Assembly: GCF_004210375.1 (NCBI RefSeq)
Contig: NW_027467782.1
Location: 32,167,771 to 32,231,770 of the forward strand
Origin: Tachypleus tridentatus
Taxonomy: Eukaryota; Arthropoda; Merostomata; Xiphosura; Limulidae
Reading direction: 5' to 3'
DNA: 64,000 bases
Under the pieces are notes generated by a model, which saw nothing but the letters and a program-made list of their open reading frames with translations, was not told the origin of the DNA and did not search any database. Made by a program: the position numbers and the translations under genes. Below are positions 22,641-32,033 of the stretch, piece after piece. Every line of letters starts with the position of its first letter. Within the stretch, counting starts at the first letter, position 1.

Positions 22641-23919
22641 TGTATTTTATCCTATTTTACGTCTTAAATACCGTACATATGTTTTGAAATCAGAATGTAA
22701 TGAAAAGAGGCAACTTCAAATTATATGGAATAGGTTTGTTTATATACACAGCAATATGTATATAGTATGGAGTTCATTGTTAACTATAATTGATACCTAT
22801 TTAGCTCCTATTAATACCCATATTGATGGAGTTATCCAAGTTATTTTCCTCTTAAAAGACACAAATGCACAATTCTGTATTACAGTTAAAATGAGTGAGG
22901 TTTGATAAAGTTACTTTTGTGTTTATTTAATTACTTAAGTAATGGCCATACATAGGGGTAGAATGAATGTAGATAATTTGTCTTGATTAATTATCAAATC
23001 GCTGTCTCGTTCTCGCGACGACTTTAACTAAGGTCACTGTGCCCTATATTTTTACATATAAGGACATTGTATACTTGCAGCCACATGACCGCAGATACTT
23101 GAACATTTTAACAAGAATGTGACACAGAAATTAAACCTCACGCTGTTTCTCAAACATTGACAGCCTTTAAAATTTCCTATAACACTAATTTTAGATGGAA
23201 ACTCACATATCCAGAAATCTGCACTGACCCTACCATCCACAGGGAAAGAGCAACAAACTTATAGTGTTAAAATCCCTCAGTTTACTGCTGAGCCACTGAG
23301 AGGCTCGGTCTGAATAAAGAATAATTTACATACGTTGAAGGTGTATATGTAAATAAAGGTTTTGAAGTATTGAGTTTAAAGATTCAGGGCCTCATATATT
23401 CAAATTATTTCTTTTTTTAACATTCATTATTTTTAAGTTTCTTTATATTCTTTACTTTTGAAACTATCGCAATTTTCGTCCATCGTGTCGACGTTAGTAC
23501 CTCCTATTTCTAAGTCTTCTACTGGCCATCTGTTTACGTCTTTTTCTCATTTTATACGTGTTAGAATATTAATGTACATCAGAACGTTACAGGTAAAATG
23601 TATATACATTTTTAGAAGAATATTATCTCTGACGTTTTACACATCGACAAGTAAAGTGTAGCATGAAAAAATAACAATTTAAGGTGCCACAGAATATACA
23701 AATAACAATAATGATGATTATGGAACTATGCTTTGATCTTGTTGTTATTAAGACACCTTGTAGAGCCATATGCCAGTTCGTTGTTTGGTTTGGTAAAAAT
23801 GAGTCAGTTTTCATATATTTATTCTTTTGCAATAATACTTGTACTTTTAAAAATTCAAAATGTGTACAGAAGGCTTTCAAATTTCATTCCCTTGTTAAAT
23901 GATGCTTCAAAATTAAACG
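22641..23919. other. Unique AT-rich intergenic sequence
   Basis: Several 60-90 codon open frames on both strands (for example 22636-22905, 23623-23880, 23733-23999) overlap one another and have no recognisable features. A possible minus-strand AATAAA at 23822-23817 could serve the secreted-protein gene to the right. Confidence 0.35.
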
Positions 23920-24295
23920 ACTTCATTTATGTTTTTTTTTTTTTTGCTTATCCAGAGATTTTACCCCAAAAAATTAATGTAGTCTTGACCTGTCAATGAT
24001 GTAAAAGAAGGATTTAATTTAAAAGTACAATTTAAAAATAAAATATCCTTGAATGTTAGCATTCTTCTTTAATTACACCACTGCACATTACTCTTGGTTA
24101 CCTGAACAATGTAAACAAATCAGAATGTGTTTCTTTGTAAAGTTACCACAGCTGATATCAAAGTAATTATGACAAGAAAAATGGTTGGTCTGACATAATT
24201 TCAGTGCATGGTATCCTTGAAATAACTTATAATGCCATTCATTTTTTCCAAAAGGGCGTTTAATTTTGTAAAGACAAAAGTATCATTCAAACTAC
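23920..24295 (-). repeat. Inverted partner of 8450-8830
   Basis: Reverse complement of the 8450-8830 segment at about 90% identity, including the A-run after GGATAAGC and the GGTAACCAAGAGTAATGTGC landmark. It lies where the 3'UTR of the minus-strand secreted-protein gene would be if its terminal exon is 24910 and below. Confidence 0.8.
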
Positions 24296-24852
24296 ACACT
24301 TAGTCATTTTTACTGATAAAATAAATTTTGAAAGATAACCACAACCATAACACACCGACAGAAAATGTTTTAAATTATATGCACACAAAAAATATCCTCC
24401 ACTGAATGTTCATATTATTTACAAAACAGAATGAACATCTGCAGATTTAGACATCTAAACAATTACCTTCATAACTTAGGCTTCCAAAAAATACTACTAA
24501 ACACAAATAGAACCTGTTATTTCTTTCCCATAACCAAAAGACTGAAATAACTTACTTTCATTAAATGTTTCTCAAACCAAGACATCTTTTGAAATTTTCT
24601 ACTTCAAATAAAAAAATTGCAGAAAGAAGTATTATAATAATAATAATAATAAACACTAATAAGATGAAGAAAAAATATTCTCATATTGTGTCAATATTAA
24701 CCAAGATCAACAAATATAAACATTAATTTGAGAAAATCAGTGTCAAAATACAAAGAACAAAGGCAACATCATGTCACAGGGTACAGCAAGGATAAGATCA
24801 AGTAATGTACACTTTTTTTTTCTGCATGTGATGACCATTCATGATAGGTTGG

Positions 24853-24910
24853 CTATCCTTGCTTCCTCGGCTGGTTTAGTAAGTCTTCATTGAAATTCGC
24901 CCTTTTCCAC
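24853..24910 (-). CDS. Proposed terminal exon of the secreted repeat protein
   Basis: Minus-strand acceptor TTTATTTATTACTTAG before 24910. Joined to the donor at 25845 it completes the split lysine codon and adds WKRANFNEDLLNQPRKQG before a TAG at 24855-24853. The perfect phase fit and strong splice sites support it, but the exon is short and untested. If the intron is retained, the protein instead ends at LK. Confidence 0.45.
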
Positions 24911-27900
24911 CTAAGTAATAAATAAACAAAAATGCCAAAAATGTATTTTTTTTTTTTACAAAATACCTACATCGATGAAAATTATTACAAAGAATTGATA
25001 TTTTAAATATCTAACACAGGAACAGTCCATGAAGACATGATAAATAAAAAACCTTGACAGTAAACAAATTGTTAATACTACATTACCTACAAGGAAAAAT
25101 AAAAAAAGAGGAATATTGTATGTGATTCTACAGTACTTTAGATTAGTGGGAAACTTCTTACACATGAAAACAAAGAATAGGACTAAGACTGTGTTAAAAG
25201 GCAAACTATTTTAAGAAAAGAAAAAGGACTGAGTTTACCATAGGCATTTAATGAAGCTTTGTGGAACAGGTATCCCTAATTAAATCATTTGTTTGTTAAA
25301 GATGAAAAATGTCAAATATCAATGCTAAATCAGATAAATTAAATTTATTAGTTTTAACATTTGTTAGTGCACGTTAAAATATCCACCTTACACCTGGGGC
25401 CATACGGACCCCTCGTATATTTAATGATCATAATGTTGAAGCTATGATTTAGATGTTGAAATGTTAGCCTACTGTAGAAACCTTCAACAAATCGCATACA
25501 AGCCGTTGTAAGCAAAATGAGGTGTTTTATAACAGATGAAAATCTACGGGCAGTAAAATAAACAGTAATAAAATAAATACTCCCGATGAAAGAAAGTCCA
25601 CTTTCCAAAAGCGTCTGGGTTATTGATTTTTCTATTCTTTTAAACGTTAGGTTTAAAAAAAACACAATTAGTCTACCTAGTCTGCAATCGTAAACCTAAA
25701 CCAAAGAATTTTCTTTGTGCTCACAACTAATTATCTAAACATAGTATATATGATACGTCTATAAAGTACCTGTTTAAAGTTTTAAACTTGTCATGCAGCT
25801 AAATATTTAACATACACGTACATTGGGCAGAAAATCATACTTACTTCAATGGTATAACAGTAGTAGGAATCTCGGTTGATGTGCTTCTTGTGTGTTTGAT
25901 ACCAGTAACGCTTCGCTCTTTAGCCATTTCATTAATTAAACCTTTCATAATATAATTAAGAGTTTCTTTCAGTACAATATCATGCATAAATTTCTTTCTT
26001 GAGCGAAAGGAAAATTGTGAATTGTTTTTAGTGTGCTCTTCTGTGCTTCTTGTATGATTGATACCAGTAACGCTTCGCTCTTTAGCCATTTCATTAATTA
26101 AACCTTTCATAATATAATTAAGAGTTTCTTTCAGTACAATATCATGCATAAATTTCTTTCTTGAGCGAAAGGAAAATTGTGAATTGTTTTTAGTGTGCTC
26201 TTCTTTGTTGGCGTCTTTGTTCACGGGTATATCAATTTTCTTTAATTCAGAACTACTTCCGTACGAAGGCCGCTGGTCTAGTCTGTAATCGTGGTTATAC
26301 TTTTCAGGATTATTACGATTAGATCCAACTAAATCACGATATTTTTTTGAAGCATTCATTATCCAATTGGCTAAATATTGATACATTTGTTTATTTTTAT
26401 GCGTTACTGGAGGGATGCCATTCTGTTTATTGTACCCTTGATTTGCTCTTTTCAGTAGTTCGATTTTATCCCAAAAAAGTTTCTGGATTGTCCCATTATA
26501 ACTGAAATTGTTTTTAGTGTGCTCTTCTTTGTCGGCGTCTCCGTAATTAAACTTTTTGTAATGTTTATTATGAGTTTTGTTTAGAAATTTGTATATACTT
26601 TGATCTTTCATGGGTATATCAATTTTCTTTAATTCAGAACTACTTCCGTAGGATGGCCGCTGATCTAGTCTGTAATCGTGGTTATACTGTTCAGGATTAT
26701 TACGATCAGATCCAACGAAATCAAGATATTTTTTTGAAGTATTCATTATCCAATTGCCTAAATATTGATACATTAGTTTATTTTTATGCGTTACTGCAGG
26801 GATGTCATTCTGCTTATTGTACCCTTGATTTGGTATTTTCGGTAGTTCGTTTTTATCAGTGGAAGAAGACTTGTCAGGATAAAGATTGTCATATATCTTC
26901 TGTCCTTCCACCACTGTGGCAACCAAAACCAGGCAAGCAAATCTAAGAATACGTTGCCAAAACATGGGTTTGTAATTCTGAAAATAAAGTGAACAAATAG
27001 ATAAATATTAGTGATGATAATCACCTTTCTTTTCATAATAGTAATAAAAGATTTAATAAAAGGACAATGATGAGTGGAGTGTAATACGACAATAATATTC
27101 GAGTTTTTGTTTCTTATAATATAACACGAACCTTTAAGACTTGAGTGTATAATGTAGCACGTTGTAGAAGCTGGTGGTCGCTAGCACAGTGTTTAATAGA
27201 TCACTAAATACATTACACTAACGTAAAGTGGCCTGAGTGTGGCATTGTCGTTACCATAGCAGATTAGGGAATCGAGGATCTCGAGTTCGAGATATGATGC
27301 TGACAAACACGATCTGCGTTTTATGTTGTGGTGTGTTATAAAAGTATCAGCGAATAGTGCTATATATTTAAGGATAGCCACCCCAAGGATTCATATCCAT
27401 TGGGACCATGAGATAAAGAAGCCAAAAACACGTTACTTCGTGCCACCCCATACGTGTAAGAGAAAACTAAATGTTTGTCAAAAGACTTGTTTAAACTAAG
27501 ATTAAACCTAATGTAAAACATTAAAATGATATATATAACGGAGAGAAAATGAAACGTATCGATTATTTAAGAAAACACTGACAAGGTGTTGGAAGTGTTA
27601 AAACTTGTGTATAAATAAGGGAACAATTAATAATATATTACTCAAAGCTGTCCTCGTATGTTTGCTAACTAAAGTATTAGGTTTCGCGCGGATTATTAGG
27701 TTGATAACTATGTCGGCATTTAGTTTGTTTTTTGAATTTCGCACAAAGCTACTCGAGGGCTATCTGTGCTAGCTGTCCCTAATTTAGTAGTGTAAGACTA
27801 GAGGGAAGGCAGCTAGTCATCACCACCCACCGCCAACTCTTGGGCTACTCTTTTACCAACGAAAAGTGGGATTGACCGTCACATTATAACGCCCCCACAG

Positions 27901-28210
27901 CTGGGAGGGCGAGTATGTTTGGCGCGACTCGGGCTCGAACCAGCGACCCTCAAATTACGAGGCGCACGCCTTAACGCGCTAGGCCATGCCGGGCCCCGTT
28001 GGCATTTAGTAAACAGATTTTAACATAAAAGGAAAAACTATACACTTTTGTTGCTCATTCATGGGATGTGATACGTTTATAAAGGTAACCTTCACTCTGA
28101 CTTGTCCTACAATTTTAAACTTAAAAAACAAAAACAAATAATAAAAAACAAACCTCTTTAATTGATGGACTCTCTGTAGTAGCAAACAGCAAATATTTGA
28201 TCAACTTCAT
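24853..28210 (-). CDS. Secreted, internally duplicated protein of unknown function
   Basis: Proposed three-exon minus-strand gene. The main exon (26977-25845) encodes a 374-codon frame from Met at 26965. A hydrophobic signal sequence (ILRFACLVLVATVV, residues 6-19) is followed by a mature region without cysteines. Residues 46-118 and 175-247 are a 73-residue repeat (NQGYNKQN...SELKKIDIP). Residues 255-308 and 309-362 are a second, almost perfect 54-residue repeat starting EEHTKNNSQFSFRSRKKFMH. Several N-glycosylation sequons (NTS, NKT, NGT, NAS) are present. RSRKK sites before a predicted amphipathic helix suggest a possible peptide precursor. The acceptor TTTTCAG before 26977 and the donor GTAAGT after 25845 imply exons on both sides, which join in frame at 28210-28154 and 24910-24853. 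The secreted frame is solid; the flanking exons and any function are inference. I recognise no family. Confidence 0.7.
25845..26977 (-). CDS. Main exon of the secreted repeat protein
   Basis: Read from 26977 (after TTTCAG) it is open to 25841. Met at 26965 gives the clean signal peptide; the four codons before it (NYKP) are also open. The frame ends CCA TTG AAG TAA, but TTGAA followed by GTAAGTATG is a strong donor, so the stop may be intronic. The two 162-bp tandem blocks at about 26203-26042 and 26041-25880 differ by only a few bases, indicating recent duplication or gene conversion. The older 73-residue repeat is more diverged. Confidence 0.85.
27180..27475 (+). repeat. Possible tRNA-derived SINE (another family)
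   Basis: TGGCATTGTCGTTACCATAG, AATCGAGGATCTCGAGTTCGA (first 20 bases a box-like head, the last a B-box-like GTTCGA), then TTATAAAAGTATCAGCGAAT and TAGCCACCCCAAGGATTCAT. The layout is SINE-like, but there is only one clear copy in the window. Confidence 0.4.
27720..27998 (-). repeat. tRNA-derived SINE (family 1), full length
   Basis: Minus strand: GGGGCCCGGCATGGCCTAGC head, CGTAATTTGAGGGTCGCTGG, body CATACTCGCCCTCCCAGC, CACTTTTCGTTGGTAAAAGA, GGCGGTGGGTGGTGATGACT, tail ending in AAACAAACAA. Inserted in the proximal duplicated segment and absent from the distal one, so it post-dates the duplication or was lost. Confidence 0.9.
28154..28210 (-). CDS. Proposed first exon (proximal copy)
   Basis: ATG at 28210 opens 19 codons (MKLIKYLLFATTESPSIKE) ending exactly at a donor AAAGAG/GTTTGT in phase 0. 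Spliced to 26977 it reads on in frame through NYKP into MFWQRILR, which would put about 23 residues before the hydrophobic signal. Alternatively the exon is mainly leader and translation starts at 26965. A second copy at 30230-30174 keeps the same length, ATG and donor. Confidence 0.4.
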
Positions 28211-28274
28211 AGCTCAAGTTTTAATTCGATACTTTCAGCCTATTTCTTAACAACAATATAAGGTTAATCATTAT

Positions 28275-28293
28275 TTCTAGGCAACATGACGTA
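28275..28293 (-). promoter_or_regulatory. CRE-like plus X-box-like site, proximal promoter
   Basis: Minus strand TACGTCATGTTGCCTAGAA, 65-83 bp upstream of the 28210 ATG: a CRE-like TACGTCA abutting GTTGCCTAG, similar to half of an RFX X-box. It is preserved at the same place in the distal copy. Motif calls are by eye. Confidence 0.4.
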
Positions 28294-28487
28294 TAGACTA
28301 TTGTTGGAACGCATTGTTACTAAAACGCGCTAGCTCTCCAATATATATATTGTTATATTGGGAATAATTTTATTTTCTCTTTCCGTAGATTGTCTTATTC
28401 AAAACATTCGAAATCATGCACGTGCATGTCTGTCTGTCGATTTGCAAGTACAATAATACTGAACTTTTACAGTATTAAGGGTTTCTT

Positions 28488-28724
28488 TATTATTTAATTT
28501 CGCGCAAAGCTACACGAGAGCTATCTTCGCTAACCGTCCGTAATTTAGGACTGTAAAACAAGAGATAACTCTTGGGCTACCCTTTTACCAACGAATAGTA
28601 TGACTAACCGTCACATTATAACGCCCCCCACTGCTGAAAGTGCGAGCATGTTTGGTGTGACAGAGATTCGAACCCGCGACCCTCGGATTACGAGTCGAGT
28701 GCCTTAACCACTCGGCTATTCCAT
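28488..28724 (-). repeat. tRNA-derived SINE (family 1), internally shortened
   Basis: Minus strand: GAATAGCCGAGTGGTTAAGG, ACTCGTAATCCGAGGGTCGC, GGGTTCGAATCTCTGTCACA, then the body. It lacks the GGCGGTGGGTGGTGATGACT segment found in full copies. Confidence 0.85.
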
Positions 28725-28726
28725 AT

Positions 28727-28848
28727 TTGTGTGTTTTTCTTAAAGCAAAGTCACATCGGGCTATCTGCTGAGTCCACCAATGGGAATCAAAATCCTGATT
28801 TTAGCGTTGTAAATCTTAGACTTACCCCTATACCGGAGGGGGACATTA
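28727..28848 (-). repeat. tRNA-derived SINE (family 3)
   Basis: Minus strand: GTCCCCCTCCGGTATAGGGG, AGATTTACAACGCTAAAATC, GGATTTTGATTCCC, ACTCAGCAGATAGCCCGATG, TGACTTTGCTTTAAGAAAAA. A third family, also at 30678-30770 (plus) and 29374-29451 (minus, partial). Confidence 0.7.
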
Positions 28849-28980
28849 GAGAAGGAAAACTTTGTCTATTGTTAAGAACAAAGTTTCATCATGATCCCTC
28901 TGTGCTCTGCCCACTGCCGATATTAGAACCCTAATTTCAGTTGGAAAGAATGGGTATATATAATTAGTATTAAATTTGAT

Positions 28981-29112
28981 GTCCCCTAAGTGGCACAGAG
29001 GTATGTTGGACTTATGATAAAGCTAGAAACCGGATTTCGATGCACGTGATGGGCAGAGCACAGATAAACCATGGTTTAACAATGTTCTTAGCTTCAAACA
29101 AACGAAAAACAA
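28981..29112 (+). repeat. tRNA-derived SINE (family 2)
   Basis: GTCCCCTAAGTGGCACAGAG, GTATGTTGGACTTATGATAA, CCGGATTTCGATGCACGTGA, TGGGCAGAGCACAGATAAAC, with an A/C-rich tail. Confidence 0.75.
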
Positions 29113-29373
29113 CATTTGACTGTTTCGACGTCGGTATATTGAGTAAAATAAATAAAGATATAAATCTATAAAGATCAGTATGGCCGTAATATTCATATGC
29201 GGCTGAGCTGTATACGTTAATTGTTCGTTTCTTATGTAAACCAAATCATTGACATATTCAATTTATAATGTTTGAAATTTTGTCAATTAATCATTTTGTT
29301 TGTTTGTGGTTTTATAGTAAAACCACAATGGACTGTTTGCGATGTCTACCTTGAGGAATCGCGGATAATGGCG

Positions 29374-29451
29374 TTGTGTGTGTGTGAGTGTTTTTCTTTC
29401 AGCAAAGCCACAAAGAAATCGAACTCCCGCACTACACTGAAGTGGTAGACA
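29374..29451 (-). repeat. tRNA-derived SINE fragment (family 3)
   Basis: Minus strand, ending TGTGGCTTTGCTGAAAGAAA, with GGGAGTTCGATTTC as a decayed B box. Partial and diverged. Confidence 0.5.
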
Positions 29452-30173
29452 TAATACAAGAATTAGTGTTATACTGTGTGAAGAATGAAAAGACAGAAAC
29501 TTTCTGTTAATACTAAAATGATATATATAAGAGAAATAAAATGAAATGTATGAATTATTTAAGAAAACACTGTCAAGGCGTTGGAAGTGTTAAAACTTAT
29601 GTAGAAGTACGGGAACAATTAATGATATATTACTCAAAGGTTTAACATGCACCACACTGAAGTGACAGAGATAATACGAGAATCGGGCACAAGTACTTTT
29701 TCATTCAGTTTCGATAAATATATTGTAAATATGGTTTATAATAATACAGCCGTTTCTCTGATAGACTGATGGAGATTGATTTGGCGTTCTTTGGCTCAAA
29801 ACAACTAGACTATCTGCATGACTGTAGAGGAAGTATTTACTAACATTGTAAACTTATACTGAAATGCTACGTGAGAAAAACATTTAGTAGCTGTAGACAG
29901 TAATCAGAGTAGAAAAAAAACACTTAACAGAAAGATTTTGTCTTCACACTTTGGGGCCAAAGCTCTCCATGTTTACAAGGGAAAGTATTAGGCTTCGCGC
30001 AGATTATTAGGTTGATAACAATGACGGTGTATACTGAACACATTTTAACATGAAAGTATAATCTATACACTTGCTCTTTCATGGAATGTGATACGTTTAT
30101 AAAGGTTACCTTCACTCTGACTTGTCCATCAATTTTAAACTTAAAAAATGAAAACAAAGAATGAAAAACAAAC

Positions 30174-30230
30174 CTCTTTAATTAACGTAATATCTGCAGT
30201 TGGAAACAGCAAAGATTTGTTAAACTTCAT
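30174..30230 (-). CDS. Proposed first exon (distal duplicate copy)
   Basis: Encodes MKFNKSLLFPTADITLIKE: 19 codons, same ATG context (GAGCTATGAAG) and same phase-0 donor as the proximal copy 2020 bp away. Differences are substitutions only, with no indels or stops. It could be an alternative first exon of the same gene or the remnant of a duplicated gene, since no second main exon lies between them. Confidence 0.4.
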
Positions 30231-30293
30231 AGCTCAAGTTTTAATTCGATACTCTCAGCGTCTTTCTTAACAACAATATTAAGTTAATCATAA

Positions 30294-30313
30294 TTGCTAG
30301 GCAACATGACGTA
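30294..30313 (-). promoter_or_regulatory. CRE-like plus X-box-like site, distal promoter
   Basis: Minus strand TACGTCATGTTGCCTAGCAA, 64-83 bp upstream of the 30230 ATG. It extends the X-box match by one base (CTAGCAAT) compared with the proximal copy. Confidence 0.4.
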
Positions 30314-30677
30314 CAGACTATTGTTGGAACGCATAATTACTAAAACGCGTGGCTATTCCATACATACATTGTTATATAGGGAATCGCGTTGTTTTCTCTT
30401 CTCGTAGATTGTCCTATTAAAATAATTCACAATCACGTTCGTTCGTGTCTGGCTGTCGATTTGCTAGTACGATAATACTTAAATCTTTATTAAATATAAA
30501 CCAAACTCGTAAGTTATAGTTAAAAAATACAGTAACTTTCTGTTTTCATAATGTCGCAATGTTTGGTATATTTTAGTCAAATATATTTTTACTCTCATTT
30601 AACAGCAGACTACTCTAAGTAGCAGTAAGCTACACTGTTTAAGTCACCTAATAAGTTTCTATGACATCAGTGCATGA

Positions 30678-30770
30678 CCGATTTACAACGCTAAAATCAG
30701 GGATTTGATTCCCCTCGGTGGATTCGGCAGATAGCTCGATGTGGCTTTGGTAAAAGAAAAACACACACAT
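30678..30770 (+). repeat. tRNA-derived SINE (family 3)
   Basis: CCGATTTACAACGCTAAAAT, CAGGGATTTGATTCCCCTCG, GGCAGATAGCTCGATGTGGC, TTTGGTAAAAGAAAAACACA. Directly abuts the family 1 SINE that starts at 30773. Confidence 0.75.
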
Positions 30771-30772
30771 AT

Positions 30773-31034
30773 TATATAGCCAGGTGGTTAAAGCAATCGA
30801 CTCGTAATCCGAGGATCACGGGTTCGCATCCCCGTCGCGCCAAACATGCTCGCCCTTTCAGCAGTGGGGGGCGTTCAATCACACTATTCGTTGATAAAAG
30901 AGTAGCCCAAGAGTTGGCGGTGGGTGGTGATGACTAGCTGCCTTCCCTCTAGTCTTACTCTGCTAAATTAGGGACGGCTAGCGCATATAGCCCTCGAGTT
31001 GCTTAACGCGAAATTCAAAAACAAACAAACAAAC
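30773..31034 (+). repeat. tRNA-derived SINE (family 1)
   Basis: TATAGCCAGGTGGTTAAAGC, ACTCGTAATCCGAGGATCAC, GGGTTCGCATCCCCGTCGCG, then the standard body and tail (AAATTCAAAAACAAACAAAC). A deletion in GGGGGGCGTTCAATCACACT removes the usual TATAATGTTACGG. Confidence 0.9.
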
Positions 31035-31239
31035 GTTTACGGGATTCTTTGGCGACAGTGAGAAAGTTACAGACGTGTTCTCTCGACGCTGAAAAGGAAA
31101 GATTGAATAGATAGACTTCCCCAACTAATACAGCTGAAAAAAATATGTAACACATTACCAGTGCGATTGACTACAAAGACTACTAGTACAGCAGCGGCCA
31201 CCTGAAGAAATCACTAAAGAAAGAACAAGGCATTCCACA

Positions 31240-32033
31240 TAATAATATACAGCGAATAATCTCAAAGAAAACACAGGCACCCACTAATCTTATACATATA
31301 GACATAGACGACAGTTACAACATTCTAAAACTACTAAATAATGGAATAACGCTTTGGTATAAAAAATACCAAGTAGAACAACTAAGAACTCTGGCAATTG
31401 TAGTAACACAATGCTACAATTGCCAAAGATATGGACATGTTTCTGTAGCCTGCTTAGCAACACCGAGGTGCTGCGGCTGTGGCAGGGAACACCATATCTC
31501 CCAGTGCAAAAAAAGATAAAGAAACACCCAAATGTTGTAACTGTGGTCAAACCCACACAGCCAACTATAAAGGATGTGATAAATACAAACAAATAAAACA
31601 ACGTATATATCAGATAAGAACACCATCATCAGAACAGAATCAACCAAATACAAACAGACAACCAAAAAGAGACATATCAACAGAATTTAATAAAACAACT
31701 AAAACCACATATGCAGAAATGTTAAAAGGAAAAGAACCCCACAAACAGCAAGAACAGAACATTATTACTCAGGAAAAGAATACCTCAACACAAACACAAA
31801 AGCCACAAGAAAACAGCACCACCTTCGAAGAAACGAATACTAACACACCAGATAAAACAAGCCTTTTCACAACCATAATCAAAAACATATTTTCAGAATT
31901 TGTAACAGAATACACAAAACCGAACCAAACAACCAACTGCTTCGAATTACTGATTAATATCTCCAAAAAACACATCACACCACACATGCCCTACATAATA
32001 TCAACACTTACTGGTTACATGCTCACAGCATAA
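31240..32033 (+). CDS. LINE ORF1 (zinc-knuckle nucleocapsid-like), 5' incomplete
   Basis: Nucleic-acid-binding ORF1 of the Jockey-type element. The knuckles start in one frame up to about 31515 and continue in the frame of 31479-32033. The shift falls in an A7 run. After the knuckles comes a lysine-, glutamine- and threonine-rich linker and a short hydrophobic C-terminus (MPYIISTLTGYML). It ends TAA overlapping the ORF2 ATG. Confidence 0.75.

Larger units (their letters stand above)
27527..28475 (-). repeat. Tandem segmental duplication, proximal copy
   Basis: The segment containing the proximal promoter/first exon and the intron start (for example GAAAACACTGACAAGGTGTT, TCGCGCGGATTATTAGGTTG, TATTGTTGGAACGCATTGTT) is repeated at 29518-30490. 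This copy has a family 1 SINE (27720-27998) inserted. Confidence 0.8.
29518..30490 (-). repeat. Tandem segmental duplication, distal copy
   Basis: Direct repeat of 27527-28475 about 2.0 kb away (AAGAAAACACTGTCAAGGCG, CGCGCAGATTATTAGGTTG, CTATTGTTGGAACGCATAAT). About 340 bp (29640-29985) not present in the proximal copy interrupts it. The roughly 1-kb spacer between the copies is largely SINEs. Confidence 0.8.

Noticed and set aside
23052-23310. Possible coding remnant and SINE-like piece near 23230-23310
   Set aside because: Similarity to family 2 SINE is too weak and the frames carry no motif.
25354-25665. 103-codon minus-strand frame between the exons of the secreted-protein gene
   Set aside because: No in-frame splice connection to the main exon and no recognisable features; it falls in the proposed last intron.
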